A stretch of 64,000 bases of DNA from Variovorax paradoxus (GTDB lineage: Bacteria; Pseudomonadota; Gammaproteobacteria; Burkholderiales; Burkholderiaceae_C), in the NCBI GenBank assembly GCA_016806145.1, contig CP063166.1:930001-994000 (forward strand). Reading direction: 5' to 3'. Below, piece after piece: positions 8,513-18,350 of this stretch. The translations under genes were made by a program, and so were the position numbers. The notes under the pieces are model-generated. The model made no database searches and was not told the origin of the DNA. It saw only the letters and a list, made by a program, of their open reading frames with translations. Positions within the stretch are counted from its first letter, which is position 1, and each line of letters begins with the position of its first letter.

Positions 8513-9865
8513 TCAGACCACCATGCTCAGCAGCATGATGAACACGATGCCGACGACCGAGATCAGCGTTTCCATCACGGTCCAGGTCTTGAAGGTCTCG
8601 GCCACCGTCATGTTGAAGTACTGCTTGACCAGCCAGAAGCCCGCGTCGTTGACGTGCGACAGGATCAGCGAACCCGCGCCCGTGGCCAGCACCAGCAGCT
8701 CGCGGTTCACGCCCGGCACCATGGTGGCCAGCGGCGCGACGATGCCCGCGCCCGTGATGGTGGCGACCGTGGCCGAGCCGGTGGCGATGCGGATCAGGCC
8801 CGCGACCAGCCAGGCCAGCAGGATCGGCGAGACCTGCGCGTTCAGCGCCATGTGGCCGATCGCGTTGCCCACGCCGCTGGCCACCAGCATCTGCTTGAAG
8901 CCGCCGCCCGCGCCGATGATCAGCACGATGGCCGCCGTGGGCGCCAGGCTGTCGTCGACGAACTTCATGATCTGCTTGCTCGTGAAGCCGCGCGCATAGC
9001 CGAAGGTGTAGAGCGACAGCAGGAGCGCCGCCAGCAGCGCGGTGATCGGATGGCCGATGAAGTCCATCCACTGGCGCACGATGTTCTTCTCGTCGAGCGC
9101 CACGTCGGCGAAGGTCTTGAGCAGCATCAGCCCCACGGGCAGCAGCACCGTCAAGAGCGTGACGCCGAAGCCCGGCAGCTCGCGCGCCTCGGGCTCGCGC
9201 GCCAGCTGCTCGAGCAGCTCGGGCGAGGCCTCGCCGGGCACGTACTTCGAGATGAACTTGCCGAAGATCGGGCCCGCGATCATCGCGGTGGGCAGGCCGA
9301 CGATCAGGCCGTAGAAGATGGTCTTGCCGATGTCGGCGCCGAACACGCCGATGGCCAGCAGCGGCCCCGGATGCGGCGGCACCAGGCCGTGCACCACCGA
9401 CAGGCCCGCCAGGAGCGGAATGCCGATGCGGATCAGCGACACGCCGGTGCGCCGCGCCACGATGAACACCAGCGGGATCAGCAGCACGAAGCCGATCTCG
9501 AAGAACAGCGGGATGCCGACCAGGAAGGCCGCGAACATCATCGCCCAGTGCACGCGCTCCTTGCCGAAGGCGTCGATCAGCGTGCGCGCGATGCGGTCGG
9601 CGCCGCCCGACTCGGCCATCATCTTGCCGAGCATGGTGCCCAGGCCGAGCACGATGCCCACGAAGCCCAGCACGCCGCCGAAGCCGTCCTGGAAGGACTT
9701 CATCACCAGGTCCACCGGCATGCCCGAGGTCAGGCCGAGGAAGCCCGCGGCCAGGGTCAGCGCGATGAAGGGGTGCACGCGCCAGCGCGTGATCAGAAGG
9801 ATGAGCCCGAGGATCGCCACCAGGGCGTCGACGAGCAGGAACACCTCTTTGCTCATTCCGAACAT
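8513..9865 (-). CDS. gntT: GntP-family gluconate:H+ symporter
   Basis: A 450-residue inner-membrane carrier with about 12 hydrophobic spans. GntP-family hallmarks are visible: GFGGVLGFVGIVLGLGTMLG, the ESGGADRIA motif, the segment VPPHPGPLLAIGVFGADIG in the first half, and SHVNDAGFWLVKQYFNMTV near the end. Family members import gluconate or related aldonates with protons. The start at 9865 follows CAGGAGACAGAC. It is the first gene of the permease-kinase-AraC operon, and its upstream region has three LacI-type palindromes facing a divergent repressor gene. Gluconate is the most likely substrate given the adjacent kinase. Confidence 0.92.
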   Translation of the reverse strand: MFGMSKEVFLLVDALVAILGLILLITRWRVHPFIALTLAAGFLGLTSGMPVDLVMKSFQDGFGGVLGFVGIVLGLGTMLGKMMAESGGADRIARTLIDAFGKERVHWAMMFAAFLVGIPLFFEIGFVLLIPLVFIVARRTGVSLIRIGIPLLAGLSVVHGLVPPHPGPLLAIGVFGADIGKTIFYGLIVGLPTAMIAGPIFGKFISKYVPGEASPELLEQLAREPEARELPGFGVTLLTVLLPVGLMLLKTFADVALDEKNIVRQWMDFIGHPITALLAALLLSLYTFGYARGFTSKQIMKFVDDSLAPTAAIVLIIGAGGGFKQMLVASGVGNAIGHMALNAQVSPILLAWLVAGLIRIATGSATVATITGAGIVAPLATMVPGVNRELLVLATGAGSLILSHVNDAGFWLVKQYFNMTVAETFKTWTVMETLISVVGIVFIMLLSMVV

Positions 9866-9911
9866 GTCTGTCTCCTGAAGCCGGGCGCTGCAAGGGCGGC
9901 CGGCGGGGTTG

Positions 9912-9925
9912 GGATAGCGCTATCC
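9912..9925. promoter_or_regulatory. Predicted gluconate operator 1
   Basis: GGATAGCGCTATCC is a perfect 14-bp palindrome with a central CG, as expected for LacI-family repressors. It lies 47 bases before the permease start and probably overlaps that promoter. Confidence 0.7.
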
Positions 9926-9988
9926 TGCACAACCCAAAAAAACCAGCCTCTGAAGCATCCTCGGGTTTTTCCGAGGCGGCAAGGGCCG

Positions 9989-10002
9989 GGACAGCGCTAT
10001 CC
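9989..10002. promoter_or_regulatory. Predicted gluconate operator 2
   Basis: GGACAGCGCTATCC matches the other two sites, with one non-palindromic position. Its centre is 77 bases from operator 1 and 16 bases from operator 3. A 6-bp hairpin, CCTCGG/CCGAGG at 9959-9976, sits between operators 1 and 2. Confidence 0.65.
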
Positions 10003-10004
10003 TA

Positions 10005-10018
10005 GGACAGCGCTGTCC
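10005..10018. promoter_or_regulatory. Predicted gluconate operator 3
   Basis: GGACAGCGCTGTCC is a perfect palindrome 33 bases before the repressor start, placed to give autoregulation. The 16-base spacing from operator 2 would put two dimers about one and a half helical turns apart. Confidence 0.68.
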
Positions 10019-10051
10019 AATCCCGGATCGGTAGTAACCCTAGATTTCGCC

Positions 10052-11089
10052 ATGGCCGATGCCCCCGAGCGCCCGCGCTCCCGTTCTTCCAGCCGCGTGA
10101 CCCTCGACGACGTGGCGCGCGTCTCGGGCGTGAGCCCGATCACCGTCTCGCGCGCGCTGCGCGGCGCGCGCAACGTGGCGCCCGACCTGAAGGCGCGGGT
10201 GCAGGCCGCGGTCGACGAGCTCGGCTACGTGCCCAACGTGGCGGCGCGCGCGCTGGCCTCGGCGCGCAGCTCGCACGTGGCGGTGCTGATCCCGTCGCTG
10301 ACCAACCAGCTGTTCGTGGAGCTGCTCGAGGCGGTGCAGGACACGCTGGCGCCGCACGGCTTCCAGTCGCTGATCGGCGTGACCCACTACGACCCCGCGC
10401 AGGAGGAGGCGCTGCTGCGCAGCTATCTCTCGCAGCGGCCCGCGGGCCTCTTGCTGACCGGCTTCGACCGCAGCACGGGCGCCACGCGCCTGCTCGAGGC
10501 CAGCGACGCGCCCTGCGTGCACCTGATGGAGACCTCGGAGGCACCCGGCATCCACAGCGTGGGCTTCTCGCAGCAGGATGCGGGCCGCGCCATCGTCGAG
10601 CACCTGCTCGCGCGCGGCCGCCGCCGCATCGCCTATGCCGCGGGCCAGCTCGATCCGCGCGTGCTGCAGCGCCTGGCCGGCTACCGCGAGGCGCTGCGCG
10701 CGGCCGGCTGCCACGACCCGGCGCTCGAGCTGCTGACGCCCGGGCCCACCTCGCTCGCGCTCGGCGGGCGCCAGTTCGAGGAACTGCTCGCGCGCCATCC
10801 CGACCTCGACGCGATCTTCTATTGCAACGACGACCTGGCCCAGGGCGGGCTGCTGGCCGCGCTGCGCACCGGCGTGCCGGTGCCGCAACGCGTGGCGATC
10901 GCGGGCTTCAACGACCTCGGCGGCAGCGACCAGATGCTGCCGCCGCTGACCACCGTGCGCACGCCGCGCCGCGAGATCGGCGAGCGCGCGGCCGGCATGC
11001 TGCTCGCGCTGATGCGCGACGAGCCCGTGGCCGACGCGCGTCGCACCGTGGACCTGGGCTTCGAGCTCGTGGTGCGGCAGAGCAGCTGA
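10052..11089 (+). CDS. LacI-family repressor of gluconate genes
   Basis: A 345-residue LacI/GalR regulator. The N-terminal helix-turn-helix (about residues 17-36, TLDDVARVSGVSPITVSRAL) is followed by the hinge motif VPNVAARALASARS and a periplasmic-binding-protein-like sensor domain with IFYCNDDLAQGGLLAA and VAIAGFNDLGGSDQMLPPLT. This GntR-type LacI member is known in other Proteobacteria to repress gluconate uptake until gluconate or its phosphate binds. The assignment comes from divergent orientation to the permease-kinase operon and three related palindromes between them. The ATG at 10052 gives a normal-length N-terminus, although the Shine-Dalgarno is weak. Confidence 0.9.
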   Translation: MADAPERPRSRSSSRVTLDDVARVSGVSPITVSRALRGARNVAPDLKARVQAAVDELGYVPNVAARALASARSSHVAVLIPSLTNQLFVELLEAVQDTLAPHGFQSLIGVTHYDPAQEEALLRSYLSQRPAGLLLTGFDRSTGATRLLEASDAPCVHLMETSEAPGIHSVGFSQQDAGRAIVEHLLARGRRRIAYAAGQLDPRVLQRLAGYREALRAAGCHDPALELLTPGPTSLALGGRQFEELLARHPDLDAIFYCNDDLAQGGLLAALRTGVPVPQRVAIAGFNDLGGSDQMLPPLTTVRTPRREIGERAAGMLLALMRDEPVADARRTVDLGFELVVRQSS

Positions 11090-11102
11090 GCCGCGCCCCG
11101 TC

Positions 11103-11122
11103 GCTCACTGGCGCTCACTGGC
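11103..11122. repeat. 10-bp tandem duplication across a stop codon
   Basis: GCTCACTGGC occurs twice head to tail. The second copy contains the stop codon of the PEBP gene on the minus strand, and the first offers a further stop three codons' length away. A small local slippage duplication. Confidence 0.7.
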
Positions 11123-11660
11123 CGTAGAGGCCCACCACGCTCTGTCCCATCAGCGTGCGGCCCTTGAGCGCCGCCAGCAGTTCGTCGCGCGTGAGTCCCT
11201 CGGGCAGCGAGCCCGGCTCGGCCTCGGTGGCGATTACCGTCAGCACGTAGTGGTGCGGCAGGTCGCCGGCCGGCGGGCACATGCCGCGGTAGGCGAGGGC
11301 GCCGGCCACGTTCTTGCCGACGCTGAACTCGGCGTTCGCGGCCTGGCCCTCGCCCTGCCGCAGCTGGCCCCTGGCGGCCGGGATGTTGTAGGCCACCCAG
11401 TGCGAGACGCCGAGGCCCTTGCCGCCATCGGGATCGCTCATCAGCACCGCGACCGAGCGCGTGCCCGCGGGCAGGTCGCTCCAGGCCACGGGCGGCGACA
11501 CGCCCTGGCCGCCGCAGCCCGGTGCGTCGCCGGCGTGGATCTTTGGCATCGTCGCGCCGTCGGCGAAGGCGCTCGACGTGACCTTCATGCCCGCGGCCTG
11601 GGCACCGAGCGCGAGGCCGGCCAGCAGGGCCGCGCCGAGGAGTCGTGTCGTGTTCCTCAT
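11115..11660 (-). CDS. Periplasmic PEBP/YbhB-family protein
   Basis: A 181-residue phosphatidylethanolamine-binding-protein-like (RKIP, YbhB/YbcL) protein. A signal peptide is visible at residues 1-22, ending AQA. The mature part shows the family motifs SPPVAWSDLPAGTRSVAVLM, DPDGG, HWVAYNIP and YRGMCPPAGDLPHHYVLTV. Bacterial members bind small anionic ligands; their roles are mostly unknown. It begins 4 bases after the end of the FAH-family gene, so the two are certainly cotranscribed and both appear to be exported, suggesting a joint periplasmic role. Confidence 0.9.
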   Translation of the reverse strand: MRNTTRLLGAALLAGLALGAQAAGMKVTSSAFADGATMPKIHAGDAPGCGGQGVSPPVAWSDLPAGTRSVAVLMSDPDGGKGLGVSHWVAYNIPAARGQLRQGEGQAANAEFSVGKNVAGALAYRGMCPPAGDLPHHYVLTVIATEAEPGSLPEGLTRDELLAALKGRTLMGQSVVGLYGQ

Positions 11661-11664
11661 GGCC

Positions 11665-12456
11665 TCAGACCACCTTGACCGACAGGTTCGGCAGCCCGTC
11701 GATGTGGATCTCGATCAGGTCGCCGCGCACCACCGGGCCCACGTTCTCGGGCGTGCCGGCGTAGATGATGTCGCCGGGCTGCAGCTCGAAGGCCTGCGAC
11801 AGCCGGCTGATCTGCTCGGCCACCGACCAGATCATGTGCTTGAGCGTGGCGCTCTGCTTCGTCTCGCCGTTGACCTTGAGCCAGATCGCGCCGTCGCTGA
11901 AGTGGCCGACCTGCGCCACCGGATGGATCGGGCCCACGGGCGCCGAATGGTCGAAGCTCTTGCCGATCTCCCAGGGCTTCTTCTGGTCGCCCATGCCGCG
12001 CTGCAGGTCGCGCCGCGTCATGTCCAGGCCCAGCGAGTAGCCGTAGACCAGGCCCAGCGCATCGTCGATCGAGACGTCGCGCCCGCCCTTGCCGAGCGCC
12101 ACCACGAGCTCGGCCTCGTGGTGGTAGTTCTTCGTCAGCGTGGGATAGGGGTGGTCGGCCACGGTGCCGGGCAGCACCACCTGCACCGCGTCGGCCGGCT
12201 TCTGGAAGAAGAAGGGCGGTTCGCGCGTCGGGTCGGAGCCCATCTCGCGCGCATGCGCGGCGTAGTTGCGGCCGATGCAGTAGATGCGGCGCACCGGGAA
12301 CACCTGGTCGCTGCCGGCGATCGGGATGGTCGCGGCGGGCACGTCGAACGGCGTCTTCGCATTGCGCGCGGCGCCCGCGGGCAGCGCGCAGCCGGCGATG
12401 GCGCCGGTGGCCATGGCGGCGCCGGCCAGCAGGCCGCGGCGGGAGGAATTGCTCAT
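11665..12456 (-). CDS. Exported fumarylacetoacetate hydrolase-family protein
   Basis: A 263-residue FAH-family protein. The catalytic domain shows the family signature IYCIGRNYAAHAREMG, the metal-binding acidic residues in HHEAELVVALGKGG, and a C-terminal half ending AGTPENVGPVVRGDLIEIHI. FAH enzymes hydrolyse or decarboxylate acyl pyruvates and similar 2-oxo acids. The N-terminus is unusual: SSRRGLLAGAAMATGAIAGC looks like a twin-arginine signal with a lipobox-like cysteine, so it may be a folded periplasmic protein or lipoprotein. The start at 12456 is fixed by AAGGAGA just upstream; a longer frame to 12522 has no such site. Confidence 0.85.
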   Translation of the reverse strand: MSNSSRRGLLAGAAMATGAIAGCALPAGAARNAKTPFDVPAATIPIAGSDQVFPVRRIYCIGRNYAAHAREMGSDPTREPPFFFQKPADAVQVVLPGTVADHPYPTLTKNYHHEAELVVALGKGGRDVSIDDALGLVYGYSLGLDMTRRDLQRGMGDQKKPWEIGKSFDHSAPVGPIHPVAQVGHFSDGAIWLKVNGETKQSATLKHMIWSVAEQISRLSQAFELQPGDIIYAGTPENVGPVVRGDLIEIHIDGLPNLSVKVV

Positions 12457-12576
12457 GAGTGGTCTCCTTCGGTAGTAGCGAGACGATTCTGGGAGCCCGG
12501 GTGCGCGCGCTTGCGCACGCATCTACGCAAAAGCAGCACGCAGGCAACACCCGGGGCCCGGGCGTACCATCGCGCG

Positions 12577-13521
12577 ATGCCCGCTTCGAGCTCGAGCCAT
12601 CGCCTCTACGGCATGCAGGAGCGCGCCGACCACCTCGATTTCGACATCCGCTTCGAGGGCGCGCGCGACGTGCTCGCGCGCCCGCACCGCCACGAGTACT
12701 TCCAGATCCAGGTCGGCATCGAGGGCGACTCGCGGCAGCTGATCGGCGGCGCCGCGCGGCCTTTCGGCGCGGGCTGCCTGAGCTTCGTGCTGCCGTACCG
12801 GCTGCACGTGGTGCCGCATCCGCCGGGCGCGCGCTATGCCATCGTCAACTTCGACCAGTCCTTCCTCTGGCCCGAACTGGCGGTCGAGCCGCTCGATCTC
12901 GAGGAGGTGCCGATCGCGCGCCATCCCGAGCTCGCACCCTTCCTGTTCCAGGAGTACGTGGACTTCCATTTCGAGGCCGAGGACTTCGCGCGCATCCTCG
13001 GCTGGCTCGAGGAGCTGTCGGCGCTCAATCGCGAAGGGCGCTTCGCGGCCGGCGGCGCGATCCGCGGCATCCTGCTGCAGCTGCTCTCGCTGGCCTGCCG
13101 AAGGCACGAGGCGGTGCTGCGCGAGCAGGCGGCGCGCCACCGCGGCCACAGCTCGCGGCGCGATGCGCTGCAGCGCGTGCTGCACTACGTGCGCGAGCAC
13201 CTGGGCGAGGAGATGTCGCTCAACGACGCGGCCGCGGCCGCGATGCTGTCGCCGAACTACCTCGCGCACCTGCTGAAGAAGCAGACCCAGCGCACCTTCA
13301 CCGAACTGGTGACCGAAAGGCGGCTGGAACGCGCGCGCGAACTGCTGCTGGCCTCGGACGGCCGCATCGCCGACATCGCGCGGCAGTGCGGCTTCGCCGA
13401 TGCGGTGTATTTCAGCCGGCGCTTCCGGCAGCACATGGGGCTGACGCCGCGCGAGTTTCGCGCGCAGTCGATGGCCGGGGGCGGCGCTTCGATCCTTCGA
13501 CCGGCTCAGGACTCGGCGTGA
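12577..13521 (+). CDS. AraC-family regulator, divergent from the FAH/PEBP operon
   Basis: A 314-residue AraC regulator with a cupin sensor (PHRHEYFQIQVGIEGDSRQL, LPYRLHVVPHPPGARY) and a C-terminal DNA-binding domain with LNDAAAAAMLSPNYLAHLLK and IARQCGFADAVYFSRRFRQH. The 120-base divergent spacing to the FAH/PEBP operon suggests it controls that pair. Its last ten residues, ILRPAQDSA and neighbours, and its TGA stop lie inside a REP-like repeat at 13494-13526, so the C-terminal tail is repeat-derived. Confidence 0.88.
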   Translation: MPASSSSHRLYGMQERADHLDFDIRFEGARDVLARPHRHEYFQIQVGIEGDSRQLIGGAARPFGAGCLSFVLPYRLHVVPHPPGARYAIVNFDQSFLWPELAVEPLDLEEVPIARHPELAPFLFQEYVDFHFEAEDFARILGWLEELSALNREGRFAAGGAIRGILLQLLSLACRRHEAVLREQAARHRGHSSRRDALQRVLHYVREHLGEEMSLNDAAAAAMLSPNYLAHLLKKQTQRTFTELVTERRLERARELLLASDGRIADIARQCGFADAVYFSRRFRQHMGLTPREFRAQSMAGGGASILRPAQDSA

Positions 13522-13526
13522 ACGGG
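13494..13526 (+). repeat. REP-like repeat, left copy
   Basis: A sequence of the form CTTCGAC-GGCTCAGGAC...GAACGG, read on the plus strand. It pairs in inverted orientation with the copy at 13558-13582 and supplies the last codons and stop of the AraC gene. Confidence 0.7.
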
Positions 13527-13557
13527 TGGGGTGGCACCGTACCTCGATCATTTCCAG

Positions 13558-13582
13558 CCGTTCAGGCTGAGCTTGTCGAAGC
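13558..13582 (-). repeat. REP-like repeat, right copy
   Basis: CCGTTCAGGCTGAGCTTGTC followed by GAAGC; on the minus strand this reads CTTCGACAAGCTCAGCCTGA. It lies 14 bases from the nadE stop, and with the left copy forms an inverted pair between two convergent genes. A third relative is at 45974-45999. Confidence 0.75.
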
Positions 13583-13596
13583 CGGGGCACTCCGTA

Positions 13597-14442
13597 TCAG
13601 GCGGCCGGCGGCTCGACCGGCAGCGCGCGCTTGTGCGCGCTCTTGCGGTGCGTCGACAGGATGACCTCGCGCGCCGCGGCCGACACCGGCTTGCCCTCGA
13701 GGAAATCGTCGATCTGCTCGTAGGTCACGCCGAAGGCGTCCTCGTCGGGCTTGCCCGGCACCAGCGACTCGAGGTCGGCCGTGGGCACCTTGTAGACCAG
13801 CGCATCGGGCGCGCCGAGCAACTGCGCCACCGCGCGCACGCGGCGCTTGTTGAGGCCGGTCAGCGGCGTGATGTCGGCCGCGCCGTCGCCGAACTTGGTG
13901 AAGAAGCCCATCAGCGCCTCGGCCGCGTGGTCGGTGCCGATCACGATGCCGTTGTGCGCGCCCGCCACCGCGAACTGCGCGATCATGCGCTGGCGCGCCT
14001 TGATGTTGCCGAGCACGAAGTCCTCGTGCGCCGCGTCGCGGAAGGCGAGGTCGCCGGCCTTGAGCGCCGCGAGCATCGCGTCGGCCGCGGGCCGCACGTC
14101 CACCGTCAGCAGGCGGTCGGGACGGATCACGGCCAGCGAGGCCTGCGCCTCGGCCTCGTCCTTCTGCACGCCGTAGGGCAGCCGCATCGCGATGAAGGTG
14201 GCCTCGCGGCCCTCGGCGCGCAGCCGCTCGACCGCGCGCTGCGCGAGGCAGCCGGCGGTCAGCGAATCCACGCCGCCGCTGATGCCCAGCACGTAGGTCG
14301 ACAGGCCCGTGCGGCGCAGGTAGGCGGCGAGGAACTCGACGCGCCGCTCGAGCTCGGCGGCGGCGTCGAACACGGGCGCGACGGCCAGCGCCGCGATGAT
14401 CTCGCGCTGGGTGGCGTCGACGGGGGACAGTTCGGTGCTCAT
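13597..14442 (-). CDS. nadE: NH3-dependent NAD+ synthetase
   Basis: A 281-residue enzyme that amidates nicotinic acid adenine dinucleotide to NAD+ with ATP and ammonia, the last step of NAD synthesis. It shows the PP-loop GISGGVDSLTAG, MRLPYG, the substrate loop GNIKARQRMIAQFAVAGAHN, IGTDHAAEALMGFFTKFGDG and DITPLTGLNKRRV. There is no glutaminase domain, so it is the ammonia-dependent form. The ATG at 14442 has GGAGA 9 bases before it and is preferred over the TTG two codons upstream. It faces the AraC gene across a REP-like inverted pair. Confidence 0.95.
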   Translation of the reverse strand: MSTELSPVDATQREIIAALAVAPVFDAAAELERRVEFLAAYLRRTGLSTYVLGISGGVDSLTAGCLAQRAVERLRAEGREATFIAMRLPYGVQKDEAEAQASLAVIRPDRLLTVDVRPAADAMLAALKAGDLAFRDAAHEDFVLGNIKARQRMIAQFAVAGAHNGIVIGTDHAAEALMGFFTKFGDGAADITPLTGLNKRRVRAVAQLLGAPDALVYKVPTADLESLVPGKPDEDAFGVTYEQIDDFLEGKPVSAAAREVILSTHRKSAHKRALPVEPPAA

Positions 14443-14470
14443 GGACAAGGTCTCCGTGGGTTCGCGGACA

Positions 14471-15640
14471 TCAGAAGTCGACCAGGCTCAGGCCGATGCT
14501 CAACACCGTGCGCTTGCGGTTGTAGTCCACCAGCGTGTCGCCATAGCCGTAGAACAGCTGCGTGTGGAAGCGCAGGTTGCTCTTGGTCGGATCGCCGATC
14601 GCTTTCAGCCATTCGAGCCGCACCGAGCCGCGCCCGCTGTCGCGAAGGTTGTTGCGCACGGTGATGCCCAGCGTGTTGTTGCGGTCGAGGTTCCAGCGGC
14701 CGGTGACTTCGGCGCGGCCGATGTAGTCGGCGATGTCGGGGTTGTCGTCCTTGGCCGGGTCCTCCGAGATGCGCTTCCAGATCCGGCCCGTGATGCTGAA
14801 GCGGTCGTCGAGCTCGGCGCCGCCCATCAGGTAGACGCGGTTCCAGCTGCGCGACAGCGGCAGGCTCTGGCCGTTCGACTGGTGCACGATGCCCAGCCCG
14901 GTGTAGCGCCAGCGCCAGCCGCCCGGCAGCTTGAAGTCGGTCGGGTAGACATACATCAGCTCGGGTTCGTGGTCGGTGGTGCGGAAGGGCCGCGAGATCG
15001 CGCCGTTGAACAGCTGCCAGGTCGACTGCTGCGTGTAGGCGAACCACAGCGAGTCCTTCTTGACCGGGTCGTTCTGCGTCAGCAGGCCCTGCGCGAGCTT
15101 GGTGCGCACCGACAGGCCGATGCGCATCTCGTTGGCCTGGTAGGCCACCGGCTCGCCGGTGTGGCCGGCCGAGGGCGAGGTGGGCGTGTCGGGCTTGCTG
15201 CCCGCGGCCGAGACCGAAACATTGAGCGGCCGGTAGCCGCGAAAGCCGAAGGTGCCGCAGTCGGTGGCGTTCTCGAGTTCCCAGAAGCGCGACAGCGCCG
15301 AGTACTGGCGGTCGCGGCAGCCCTCGGTGGTGGCGACCGAGACCACGCGCGTGGCCGGGATCGAGCCGTCGACCGGCGGCGCGGGCTGGGTGTTGGCCAG
15401 CACCGGCGGCGCGACCGGCACCGACACCGAGGGCAGCGTCTGCTGCTGCGACCAGCGGTCGTAGCAGGCCAGCCGCGCCGCGTTGTCGGCGCCGAGCGCG
15501 GCGCAGCTCTGCCAGGTGAGCTGGTTGTCGGCCAGCGGGCTCTTGGGCTGGTCGACGGCCTGCGCCTGCGCGGCGCCGGTCAGCAGCAGCGCCGCGGTGG
15601 CCAGCACCGCGCGCGGGCGGCCTTGCATGGTGGTGTTCAT
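14471..15640 (-). CDS. pldA: Outer-membrane phospholipase A1
   Basis: A 389-residue outer-membrane phospholipase (OMPLA), which hydrolyses acyl chains of phospholipids that reach the outer leaflet. A signal peptide (about 1-26, ending AQAQA) precedes a low-complexity stretch and a 12-strand barrel. The catalytic set is clear: H253, S255 and N267 in GIVHQSNGQSLPLSRSWNRV, with the same spacing as E. coli H142/S144/N156. It ends with an aromatic Phe, the usual barrel-assembly signal. Residues 30-130 before the barrel are longer than in E. coli. It overlaps the upstream hypothetical gene by 4 bases (ATGA). Confidence 0.93.
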   Translation of the reverse strand: MNTTMQGRPRAVLATAALLLTGAAQAQAVDQPKSPLADNQLTWQSCAALGADNAARLACYDRWSQQQTLPSVSVPVAPPVLANTQPAPPVDGSIPATRVVSVATTEGCRDRQYSALSRFWELENATDCGTFGFRGYRPLNVSVSAAGSKPDTPTSPSAGHTGEPVAYQANEMRIGLSVRTKLAQGLLTQNDPVKKDSLWFAYTQQSTWQLFNGAISRPFRTTDHEPELMYVYPTDFKLPGGWRWRYTGLGIVHQSNGQSLPLSRSWNRVYLMGGAELDDRFSITGRIWKRISEDPAKDDNPDIADYIGRAEVTGRWNLDRNNTLGITVRNNLRDSGRGSVRLEWLKAIGDPTKSNLRFHTQLFYGYGDTLVDYNRKRTVLSIGLSLVDF

Positions 15641-16085
15641 TTCCCTGACCCTTCCTTTTTCGTCAGCACGAAGGGATGCGTGCTCTCATCGGTGGCGTCG
15701 CGCCAGGTTCCGCGGAATTCGCGGCCGCAGCCGCCGGGCGCCATCGCGCCGACCCAGACGCCGCTGATGCTGCGGCCGTCGAGCGATTCGTCGATGGCCA
15801 GCGTGCCGTCGTCGCCGATGTCGCCCGCCAGTTGCGCCACCGCGGCCGGCCGGCCGGTGACGGCGGGGCGGGCGATGGTGCCGCGCACGCCGGCGTATTC
15901 GGGATGGCGGGCCAGCTGCACGACGGCCACGGCCGGCAGGCCGTCGAAGCGCGCCTCCCAGCGGCCGTAGAGCGCCTCGGGCGGCAGGTCCTGCACGCTG
16001 TCGGGGCAACTGCTGGCCTGAGCGAGCGCGCCGGCCGAAGCCAGCAGGGCGAGGGTCGCGAGGGCCAGGCCTCGAACGCGGCGCT

Positions 16086-16089
<4 letters not shown>
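15637..16089 (-). CDS. Secreted hypothetical protein between rep and pldA
   Basis: A 150-residue protein with a clear signal peptide (MKRRVRGLALATLALLASAG, cleaved after about residue 24). The mature part (LYGRWEARFDGLPAVAVVQL, GVRGTIARPAVTGRPAAVAQ, ISGVWVGAMAPGGCGREFRG) looks like a small all-beta lipocalin-like fold, with two or three cysteines. Family not recognised. Its ATG overlaps the rep stop and its own stop overlaps the pldA start, so all three are translationally coupled. Shared export with OMPLA suggests an envelope function. Confidence 0.8.
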
Positions 16090-18167
<2,078 letters not shown>

Positions 18168-18350
18168 GGAAAGGGGAGGGGAGCCGGCAGGGGCCGCAGG
18201 GCGCGGCGGGCGCGAAAGCGGGCAATGATACGGGGGCCGCAGGGGCCGTGGCGTCGGCCGATACCGCGATGTGGGAAGCGCGGTAAACGCACCGTAAAGG
18301 GGCATCGGCGGCCTTCGGCGAGGGCCGGGGCCGGCGGCGACAATCGCGCC

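Noticed and set aside
7084..8538. Long forward open frame opposite the gluconokinase gene
   Set aside because: It is an antisense shadow caused by high GC; it has no family motif or ribosome site, while the minus strand encodes a complete FGGY kinase.
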